A stretch of DNA of 49,775 nucleotides, from NCBI GenBank assembly GCA_963535465.1, contig CAUSWF010000009.1, positions 1 to 49,775 on the forward strand. The letters are read 5' to 3'. Position numbers and translations under genes: made by a program. Every line of letters begins with the position of its first letter. The first letter of the stretch is position 1. The notes beneath the pieces were generated by a model, which had not been told where the DNA came from, ran no database searches, and saw nothing but the letters and a program-made list of their open reading frames with translations. Source of the DNA: CAUSWF01 sp963535465 (GTDB lineage: Bacteria > Bacillota_I > Bacilli_A > RF39 > UBA660). Shown in pieces: positions 14,267 through 24,000 of the stretch.

Positions 14267-14274
14267 CTACTTTT
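14245..14274. terminator. Bidirectional intrinsic terminator
   Basis: AAAAGTAGCT (14245-14254), 10-base loop, AGCTACTTTT (14265-14274). It overlaps the stop codon of the plus-strand gene and ends 4 bases from the stop of the minus-strand DUF2207 gene, so one hairpin serves both. Confidence 0.85.
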
Positions 14275-14277
14275 ATT

Positions 14278-16143
14278 TTACCAAGAACCGCCTCCGCCTC
14301 CGCCGAAGCCTCCACCTGAGAATCCTCCACCTGAAAATCCTCCACCTCCTGAGAAGTTAGAATTAGTTGCGGCTATATGTTGTGTGTATGATGTTGATAC
14401 AGAATGACCTATGCGATTTGAAATACTATTCATCATGTATAAATCAAAGTTACCACTATACCAATTTGGTTTAGTGATATTCATTTTTTCAAACTTTTTA
14501 ATCCATGCACTTGTTACTCCTAATACATAGGCATATGGCAAGATATCATAAAAGTATGAAGGGTCATCATTTACTAATTTTTCTATTTTATCTTTTTCTG
14601 CATATTTTAAGAATTTTTTAAATCCTCTTACTTGTCCTTTTATTTTCAATCCATATTCATTAAGTTTAGGTAAGAATGCTGCCACAAATATTAATATTAA
14701 AATAGTTATTATCATAGCAATAAAATTATATTTAAATAAATTTTCTTCAAACATAATAGATAAGTCAGAAATATTATTAAATACTTTTACTATAAAAAAT
14801 CTTAAATATATTACTAATGCTATTGTTAATATAATAGATATAGCATTTATTAATGTACTGTTTTTATTATATTTTTCTACATATATATTTATAAAAACTA
14901 GGAATACTCCTCCAATTAATAAATAAATATTTTCAAACATTTTATAATATAATATAGGTTGTGTGAATGTAAATAGAATTGTAAAAACTATTAGTAATGC
15001 CATTAAGTAATATTTTCTAGGGTAGTCTTCAAACATTAATTTTTTTTCTTTTTCTATAACACCTTCTATAATACTTTCTATATGATTTATAAATGATTCT
15101 GGTAGGTTATTTGTTTTTACTGTTTTTTTATTTTTAAATAGATATCTTATGAAATTTTGTTCTGTTTGTGATAATTTATAATAATCATCTTTTATAAGAG
15201 TTACTATGAAATCATTTTTGCCATTTTCTTCTATTTTTAGATAGCCTTTAGCAGCTAAGTGAATAAATAGAGAAGATATATATTTAATTTCAATTTTGTT
15301 ATTATTGCAATAAGCTATTTCTAGTGGATTTTTATTTTCTGGTGGATAAAATTCAACTACTTCTAATATTTTTCCATCTTTACCATATTTTTTCCAGTTG
15401 TTAAATCCCATTAAGATTATTCCTAAAAATACTAGTAGAGAAGGTACTATAAATAAATTTAATAAATCATTTTTTATAAAATAATTATTTGGAAGTTCTA
15501 TTCTTATTGTTACATTATCATGTAATAACGGCTTATTTATAGAACCTATAATTTTATTATCTTTAGTAGTGTATTTTAATATATTTTTATCATAGCCACT
15601 CGATCCTTTATAACCTATAGAGAATCCTACTTTAGATGTGTCATATTGTTTTGGCATAATTACTTCAAATGAAAAATTATTTATTACATTATTCCATTCA
15701 TCGCCAAGCAGATTTAAATATAATTCATCAATATTTTTTAATAAATCTTTTCCAGCGTTTATTGTATATTTTATTACGTAATCTTTTTGATAAACATATT
15801 TATCTTTCTTACCAATTCTTATGACGTAGTAATTATTTTCTTTTGTTACTTTCGTTTTGTCATTTGCACTTATTTTTGTTATTCTAATTTTTTTAGAATC
15901 TGTTTTGCCATTTTCTCTTAATAATTCAGCTGTAGATTTTATTTTTCTAAATATACCATGGGATGGTTTCGTAAATTCTACACTTATTTTTTCTTCTATG
16001 TCATATGTGTTATTTTCGTTTATAGTTGCTTTTACGTGATAGTTATTTATTATATAATTATCAGCTGCATAAACATTTTTAAAGGTAAAAAGAAGTAATA
16101 GTAATATTACTCCTTTTAATAATTTAAAATTCAACTTTAACAT
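14278..16143 (-). CDS. DUF2207 membrane protein with Gly-rich C-terminus
   Basis: 621 residues from ATG at 16143, which overlaps the LemA-like gene by 20 bases; the longer in-frame reading is less likely because it would overlap more and lacks a better RBS. A signal peptide (about 1-26, ending VYAA) is followed by an outside beta domain with the DUF2207 pattern: YHVKATINENNTYDIEEKISVEF, HGIFRKI, then a helix at about 228-248 and a cytosolic part (YPPENKNPLEIAY). More helices lie at about 380-500. The end is FSGGGFSGGGFGGGGGGSW, the usual DUF2207 tail. LemA and DUF2207 proteins are often encoded together in Gram-positive bacteria; the function is not established, with a cell-envelope role likely. 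Confidence 0.9.
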   Translation of the reverse strand: MLKLNFKLLKGVILLLLLFTFKNVYAADNYIINNYHVKATINENNTYDIEEKISVEFTKPSHGIFRKIKSTAELLRENGKTDSKKIRITKISANDKTKVTKENNYYVIRIGKKDKYVYQKDYVIKYTINAGKDLLKNIDELYLNLLGDEWNNVINNFSFEVIMPKQYDTSKVGFSIGYKGSSGYDKNILKYTTKDNKIIGSINKPLLHDNVTIRIELPNNYFIKNDLLNLFIVPSLLVFLGIILMGFNNWKKYGKDGKILEVVEFYPPENKNPLEIAYCNNNKIEIKYISSLFIHLAAKGYLKIEENGKNDFIVTLIKDDYYKLSQTEQNFIRYLFKNKKTVKTNNLPESFINHIESIIEGVIEKEKKLMFEDYPRKYYLMALLIVFTILFTFTQPILYYKMFENIYLLIGGVFLVFINIYVEKYNKNSTLINAISIILTIALVIYLRFFIVKVFNNISDLSIMFEENLFKYNFIAMIITILILIFVAAFLPKLNEYGLKIKGQVRGFKKFLKYAEKDKIEKLVNDDPSYFYDILPYAYVLGVTSAWIKKFEKMNITKPNWYSGNFDLYMMNSISNRIGHSVSTSYTQHIAATNSNFSGGGGFSGGGFSGGGFGGGGGGSW

Positions 16144-16675
16144 TTTGTCTTTCAGTTTCTTCAATTTCAAACATAGAAGCTTTTTCGAATTTAAATATTT
16201 TTGCAATTATATTACTTGGGAATATCATTACTTGATTGTTGTAAACTCTAACATTAGCGTTGTAATATTTTCTAGCATTTGCGATATCTTGTTCAGTATT
16301 TTTTAATTCGTGACTTAAGTCTAAGAAATTTTCATTTGCTTTTAATTCTGGATAGTTTTCAGCAACTGCGATTAACTTATTAAGAGTAGTAGTTAGCTTT
16401 TTATTGATTTCATTTTTTTCATCTAATGATAAGTCTTGATAAGATTTTGATCTTAGTTCTGTTACTTCCTTAAATAAATCTTTTTCATGTTTAGCATAAC
16501 CTTTAACAGTTTCAACTAAATTAGGAATTAAATCCCATCTTTTCTTTAGATAAACATCCATTGTTGAGAATGATTCATCTAAACTATTTTTGTTGGAAAC
16601 TAATCTATTGTATGTTGAAATAGTGTATCCAATTAGTAAAATTAGTATTCCTGCACTAGCGATAAAATATATCAT
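16124..16675 (-). CDS. LemA family protein
   Basis: 183 residues, RBS GGAGGA. One N-terminal helix (about 2-20) is followed by the family signature YNRLVSNKNSLDESFSTMDVYLKKRWDLIPNLVETVKGYAKHEKDLFKEVTELRS, then a long helical region with AVAENYPELKANENFLDLSHELKNTEQDIANARKYYN (quoted in parts of a continuous conserved block) and the closing VRVYNNQVMIFPSNIIA. These are classic LemA features with full length. LemA proteins are anchored by the single helix with a four-helix bundle; their role is unclear. The gene overlaps the DUF2207 start, so the two are coupled. Confidence 0.95.
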   Translation of the reverse strand: MIYFIASAGILILLIGYTISTYNRLVSNKNSLDESFSTMDVYLKKRWDLIPNLVETVKGYAKHEKDLFKEVTELRSKSYQDLSLDEKNEINKKLTTTLNKLIAVAENYPELKANENFLDLSHELKNTEQDIANARKYYNANVRVYNNQVMIFPSNIIAKIFKFEKASMFEIEETERQNVKVEF

Positions 16676-16695
16676 AAATCCTCCTTATTTCTATG

Positions 16696-16707
16696 GTGTT
16701 ATTATAA
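16696..16707 (-). promoter_or_regulatory. Extended -10 promoter of the LemA-DUF2207 operon
   Basis: Minus strand TGTTATAAT about 25-30 bases before ATG 16675, with a weak AT-rich -35. Confidence 0.6.
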
Positions 16708-16813
16708 CATATTTTTGCTAAAAAATAAATGGTTTTAATATATATTATTGTGTACTTTATTTATATAAATATGATATACTATCTTTGTATAAGATAAAAT
16801 AGTGAGGCTTATC

Positions 16814-18025
16814 ATGAAGAGAATAAAGAAGGGTATTAAAATTTTTGGCTATATTATTTTATTATGTCTAGTTACTTTATGTATTACTACATTTGTACAA
16901 GTAGATATAATGAATAAAAAATATGCTAATATATTTGGCTATACATACTTTGTTGTAGCGACAGGTTCAATGTCTGGTACAGCTGAAGTAAATGATGTGA
17001 TATTCGTTAAAATTACTGATAAACTTAAACCAGGTGATGTAGTGACTTTTCTTGATAGTAATAGAGATGTTGTTACACATAGACTTATAGAGATTAAGGG
17101 AGACAAATATTACACTAAGGGTGATGTTAATAATAGTATAGATGATGGTGTTTCTAAGAGAGATATTATAGGTAAAGTTGTATCTATAATATCACCTAAA
17201 AAGACTTTAGAAGGGATTATTTTACTAATAGTATTATTTATAGTTGCTGCTTTAATTAATTTTGATAAATTCTTTGAAAAGTTTATTGGGGTTAAGAGCG
17301 AAGAGAAGACTACTGTTTTACCAAAGGATGTATTTAGTAGTCCGAAGGATAGAAACGATGATAATAAGACTGGTTTAACTGTTACTATATCATTAGATGA
17401 AGTTATGCATATAAAAGATATACAAGATGAAGATATAGAAATATTAGAAGATGAGATTGATATTATCGATGTCAGTAAAAATGATATTGTTAATAAGGAA
17501 CTTAATTCTATTAGTGCTAAAGAAAATGAATTGTATGAATTAGTAAGTAATTTACTTAGAGTTAAAAATAATTCTATTTCTGTTAGTAGAATTAGAAAGA
17601 ATTGGTTAAATAAATTTAAATATGTTTATAAGATAGCTTTACTTCTACAGAATAATTTAGATATTGTAGAAGAGATTTCTAATCCTACCTTTACAGAAGT
17701 ATATGATTATGACTTAGAAAGAATTGGTTTATATAGTAATCTTCGTAATAGGATATATAGTGCTCATATATATGTATATTTAAAAATATTAGTATTTGCT
17801 ATACTATATAACGATACTGAATATTTTGATGCAGTATATAAAATAATGAAATATAAGATATTAATAGATGAATCTAAGAATTTTAAAGTACTTAGTGATC
17901 AATATTCTAAGAAACAGATTAAGAATGTTATTAATTTTATGAAGAATATTTCTGATAAATACGATAATAAAGATTCATTTGAATTAGATAAGATAGAAAG
18001 ACTTGTTAAGATTAAGAAAATATAG
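16814..18025 (+). CDS. SipW-type signal peptidase I with an extra C-terminal domain (paralogue 2)
   Basis: 403 residues. ATG 16814 is chosen because GTGAGG (16802-16807) is its RBS; the in-frame GTG at 16802 lies inside that RBS. The organisation matches paralogue 1: N-terminal helix, NIFGYTYFVVATGSMSG with catalytic Ser52, VVTHRLI with His89, KGDVNNSIDDG, second helix at about 132-150. The C-terminal helical domain (about 230-400) is clearly homologous: SRIRKNWLNKFKYVYKIAL, YDYDLERIGLYSNLRNRIY, ILYNDTEYFDAVYKIMKYKIL, FELDKIERLVKIK. The giant surface-protein gene begins 15 bases downstream, so the pair probably forms one operon. Confidence 0.92.
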   Translation: MKRIKKGIKIFGYIILLCLVTLCITTFVQVDIMNKKYANIFGYTYFVVATGSMSGTAEVNDVIFVKITDKLKPGDVVTFLDSNRDVVTHRLIEIKGDKYYTKGDVNNSIDDGVSKRDIIGKVVSIISPKKTLEGIILLIVLFIVAALINFDKFFEKFIGVKSEEKTTVLPKDVFSSPKDRNDDNKTGLTVTISLDEVMHIKDIQDEDIEILEDEIDIIDVSKNDIVNKELNSISAKENELYELVSNLLRVKNNSISVSRIRKNWLNKFKYVYKIALLLQNNLDIVEEISNPTFTEVYDYDLERIGLYSNLRNRIYSAHIYVYLKILVFAILYNDTEYFDAVYKIMKYKILIDESKNFKVLSDQYSKKQIKNVINFMKNISDKYDNKDSFELDKIERLVKIKKI

Positions 18026-18040
18026 AGAGGAGTTACTTTT

Positions 18041-21000
18041 ATGAATAGTAAGAAATATAAGAGTTATATTATTATATTTTTACTGCTACTTATATTGGTG
18101 GCTTCTTTCTTTATACTTCAATTTTTTTATTCTAGAATAACTAAAGGACGTCTTAATGTTAATCCTTGGGATGGGACAAGTATTTCTACTTCGTTTGCTG
18201 GTGGTAATGGTACAAAAGATAATCCATATTTAATAAATGATGCGAATAGTTTTATGTATTTTAAAAAATTAATAGAAGAAGATGCTACTTATAGTGATAA
18301 GTATTATAAGTTATCTAATGATGTTAATATGGGTGATAAAGGTTTTACTCCTATAGGTAATGATAGTCATTATTTTAAGGGTAATTTTGATGGTAATGGT
18401 TATACTATAGGTAATGTGCTTATTAATGGATATAAGGGAATTAATGATAAAAATTACAGTGGATTATTTACTAGAGTAGATGGTGATATTAGTAATTTAA
18501 ATATAGATTATATTAGAATTAATAATGATTTAAATGTATTAAGTGGAGTTATTTCTGGTATATATAATGGTAATTTATATAATGTTACAGTAAATAATTT
18601 ATCTGTTAGAGGAGATGGTGGATTATTTTATCAATTTAATGGTAATATTAATAATCTTTCTGTAATAGGGAATTTGGTATATTCTATTGGTAATATTGTA
18701 GATGGTAAAATTAATAATATTTTAGTTAATAAAGATATTAGTAATAGTGGTAATAATACTGTTACTAATTTGTATAAATTAATAGATAATAAAATATATA
18801 AAGATAATGTAGAAATAGATAGAGATAGTTTTATAAATAGTTTTAATAATAATTATAATTATTATTTTAGAGATAATAATTTATATGTTAGTAGAAAGAG
18901 TAATGCTAGATTTTTTGGTAGAAGACTTGGTTTTAGTTTAAGGAATATAAATGTTCATAATTCTGGAGTTGATGGAAAGATTCTTCATGTTAATGAACTT
19001 TCATCTGATAAGAATTATTATATAGGTTTAAATTATACTGATAAAGGTAATAATACTCCTGATTTTTCTAGTAGTAATAAGTATAATGATTCTAATTTAG
19101 TTAAGACTTATATTTCGTATCATGCTAAATCTGTTGATAATAGATTAACTGGTGGGTTATCACTTGATGAAGATATAGATGAGATAATTTATTATAAATA
19201 TTATGTTAGAGAAAATGGTAAGATAAGAATTAAATTAATAGATAATCCTTGGGCTAAGAGACCAAATGATATGGCATTTAATGGCTGGGTTAGTACTTTT
19301 CCTAATAGTAAGATTATATATGATTCTGAGACTTATACTAGATATTTAGAGATAACTACTAATAGTGATACTGTATCAATTGATGTTTATAGTTCTTGGA
19401 TTAAGGCTACTGTTGCGGAAACTTCTAATTTGAATGATATTTCTAAATTAAAAGATGCTGATATGTATCCTGTTTCTGTTAGAGGAAAAGGTTATTATAA
19501 TTTTATTCATGGTCTTTATATAAAGGAACAGATAAATAGTGGATATAGTGGAGTTCACTTTCCTAGTGGTGCAGTTGATGAGAGAGGTAATAGTTTAAAT
19601 GGTCAAATGTGTAGACCATATACTGGATGGTATAATAGTCCAAGAGATTGTGAATATTATCAAGAAAATACTGAAACTATATATCAAGGGAATAGTTATT
19701 ATAAATTTGTAAATGGTTATATGCAAAGATATTATCTAGGACAACCAGATGGATATAATTATGATTTAGCTGTTGAAAATGGTATTTCTACTGCTTCTTT
19801 TTATAGAAAAAATCATGTAAATAGATGGGCTAGTGTTGATGGATATTATAATAATCGAGGTAATTTATTAAGTGGTAATTGTAATGATTATAGTGGTTGT
19901 GATATATATGAACTTATTCAATATAATGATGAAGTTATTGGTAATAATGAGAATTCATTAAGATATTATTATTTAGCTACTAGAGATACTAATATATTAG
20001 TATTAACTGGTAATGCTAATAGTACTAATTTAGGTAATAAGCCTATGACTATTACTGGTTTACATAATGGTTATAATTTTAATAGTAGAATTAATATGAA
20101 TTCACCACTTGTTGCGAATAGTGATTTAAGAATTGAATATGTCACTATGTATATGAATTCTTATAGTGGATCTACTAATAGTGGGCCAGGTTCTCCTAAT
20201 GGTGGATATTATGGTTATAATAGTGCAACTCAAGGAGTATATGGTAATTATTATAATTTAAAAATAGGTAGAGGAATAAATAGAATTAATAATTATGGTA
20301 GAGAATATTTTTCTGCTTATGGAGTTGCTGGTGGCAATGCTAATGGTAGTAATAATTTAAGAAAATATAGTTTAATTGTAGAAAGTGGTAAATATAATGC
20401 TTTGAGTGGTGTTAGTACACAAAAGAGTAATAGTAATTATAGAGTAGAAGCTTCTGTTACATATGGTAATGATTATGATAGAATTACAAATAATAATGAT
20501 AATTTGTATGTTTATTATACTGTAGCTGGTTCTTTTGGAGGTAATATACATTCTGGTAATGATAGTAGTGATTTATTTTTAACAACTACTATTAAGAGTG
20601 GTACTTTTGGTGATAGTAATACAACTGCTAGTGGAGCTTATGTTGGTGGACTAATGGGTGGAACAATAAACGCTCCTTCTAGAATGATAGTAGAAGGTGG
20701 AAAGATTAAGAATTTAAATGGTGGTCCACTTATTTCTAGTAATTTATCTAATTTTAATTCAATTTATATAAATGTAAAAGGTGGAGAAATCGATGCTATA
20801 TATGGTGGTGCTGCTCGTACTGAAACATTTGGTAATCGAATTATTAGTGTTACTGATGGAGTAGTTAACTATAGTGTATTTGGTGGTTCTAACGGAGTTG
20901 AAGGTAGTGGAAGTGAAGGTACACTTACTGGAGATTCATTTATATATGTTGGTGGAAATGCTAAAATTGGTAATAGAAATGATAATATTTGGGGAGCAGA

Positions 21001-24000
21001 GGCTGGTTCTATATTTGGTATAGGTAATGGTAGAAGTGGTTATTCTAATATAGGTAGTGCAGCTAATTCTAATATTATGATAGATGGTAATGCTACTATA
21101 AATAACAATATTTATGGTGGTGGTAACTATGGAGCAGTTGGTGTTTCTAGTAGGCATAATACTACTAATACTAATATATTACTTAAAGGAGGTAATGTTT
21201 TAGGTAGTGTATATGGTGGTGGTAATAATAATGGATCTGGTTCTACTTCTAAGAAGTCAACTATTAATATTAAATTAGATGGAGGTACTGTTGATGGTTC
21301 TATATATGGTGGTAGTAAGACTACTGGTACTATTTATGGAGATGTTGTAATTGATGCAATAAATGGTTCTTCATCTAATATATATGGTGGTGGAGAAGGA
21401 GGACATTTAAATTATAATAATAGTGGTACTTATGTTTCTAATAATATTACTTTAAATATTGGAAGTAATAATACTAATTCATTAGTAATAAACAATAATA
21501 TATATGGTGGTAGTGCTTTTGGAAGTGTTGGTGGAGTATCTGAAAACGCTAATAATAGTAGTTATACTACTACTGTAAATATTAATAATGGTAAAATAAT
21601 CGGAAATGTATTTGGTGGAGGTAAAGGTAATAATCAATTTACTCCTAAAGAATATGGAGATGTTTTTGTTAATATTAATGGTGGTACTATTGGTAGTGTC
21701 TTTGGTGGAAATGATGCGGCTGGTAGTCCTTCTAAAGATAATTATGTAAAACTTAATGGTGGAGTTATCGGAAATGTATATGGTGGAGGTAACAATACTG
21801 GACAAAATATTACTAAGGTATATATGAACGGTAGTAATGTTACTGGTGATATATATGGAGGAAGTAACAGGAGTGGTGTTGTTAATAATACAAATATTTT
21901 TGTTAATTCTGGTAAGGTAAATAATATATATGGTGGTAATAATTTAGGTGGTTCTGTTCATAACACTAATATTGATTATAATGGATGTGATATATCTGGT
22001 AATATCTATGGTGGAGGTAATAGAGCTGATACTAATGTTACTCTTGTAAATATTAATTCAGGTAAAATAAATGATTTGTTTGGTGGAGGTAATTCTGCTG
22101 GAGTAAAGACATCAAATATTAAAGTTTATACTTCTACTGTTAGAGATATATATGGTGGAAGTAATAATAGTGGTAGTGTTAATGATACAAATATTACTAT
22201 TAAAAATCTTCCTGTTATTAGAGATATATATGGAGCTAATAATTTAGGTGGTACTACTAGTAATACTTCTATTGTAGTAGATGGTGGTACTATAAATAAT
22301 ATTTATGGTGGAGGTAACCAAGTTGGAGTAAACAATTCTTCTATAAAAGTAAATGGTGGATTAATTAATGGAGTATATGGAGGAAGTAATAATAGTGGTA
22401 CTGCTTCTAATACTCAGGTTGTTGTTAATAATAGTGATACTACTATTAAAGATTTATATGGTGGTAATAATAATGGTGGTAAGACTATTAATGCTAATTT
22501 ATTAGTTAATAATGGTAAAATTAATAATATTTATGGTGGAGGTAATAAGGCTTCTACTAATAAGACTAATACTAAGATAGTAAAAGGTAATATTAATACT
22601 GTATATGGCGGAGGTAATGCTGCTTCAGTTGATACTGATACTAAATTAGTTATAGGGGATGCTTTAATTTCATCTAATGTATATGGTGGAGGAAATGAAG
22701 GAGAAGTAAGAGGTTCTACTGATGTTTATTTAACTGATACTAAAGTATTAAACTCTGCATATGGTGGAGGTAATGGTTCTACTGCGATAGTTACTGGTAA
22801 TACTAATATTACAGTAGATGGAGATACTATTATTGGACGAGAAGGTATTAATAAACCTGATGGTTCATTATTTGGATCTGGTAATGCTGCTTCTACTGGA
22901 GTTACTGGTAGCAGTACTTCTAAGTCTATTGTTAACCTAGTTGGTGGTACAATATATGGAAGTGTATTTGGTGGAGCTAATACATCTGTAGTTAATGGTG
23001 AGACTCATGTAAATATTGGTACTCATGCGGTTAATAAGAGTGGATTAAAAGAATCTAATATTAAGATTGTTGATACTGTATTTGGTGGAGGAGAATCTAA
23101 TGCTAGTGGTTCTGAGATATATGACTTTAATTTCTACTCAGTTACTGAAGGTATAAATATATTAATAGATGGTTCTGGATATGATAATAATAATCATTCA
23201 TTTATATTTACTGGTTCTATATTTGGATCGGGGGATGCTTCTTCTTCTCGTGGTACTTCTAATATATATATTAAGAATCTTGGTAGTAAGACAAATCCAA
23301 GTAAAAACGTATCAGTTCAAAGAACTAATACTTTGACAATAGATAATAGTTATATTGAATTATCTGGTACTACAGATAGAACTAATGAATATTCTACATA
23401 TAAGTATTCATTTAATAGGATAGATGAATTAATATTTAAGAATAATAGTGTTTTATTACTTAGACAAAATGCTAATTTACTTAAGAAATTTATTAGTGGG
23501 GTAGATGTTAATGGTAAGTTAGAAGATGCCAAAGTAGAGTTAGATGATAATGGTAATATTATAAAGAAAAATGTTGATAATAGAGTTTATCTTGCTCCAA
23601 ATGAAGCATTAAATATTTCTACGAATGAAGCTAATACTGCTTATGGAGAAGTAAGAGGAATGAGTTTTATGGGTATGTATAATCCTAATAATAGTGGTAA
23701 TTATACATATGGAGTATATGGTTCTAATGTTAGGAATAATGATCATAGTGATGCAGCTAACTTAATAATAGGTAGTGCATATGTTATGGGATTACATAAG
23801 TCTAATCATAATATTAAAATAGATGGATTCTATTCTAATTATTTAGATGAAGATGATAATTATTCTACTGTACATACTAGATATATTGATCCAACTCCTA
23901 AGGATTCTGGTTATTATATGTGGTTAATTGGTACTAAGACAATTTATTATGAGTTTGATATGGTAGCTTCTAAATATTCTTCTTTAGGTACGCATTCATT

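Noticed and set aside
20936..23532. Minus-strand open frames inside the giant surface gene
   Set aside because: Ile/Thr/Ser-rich readings of the repeat's complement, with no start signals.
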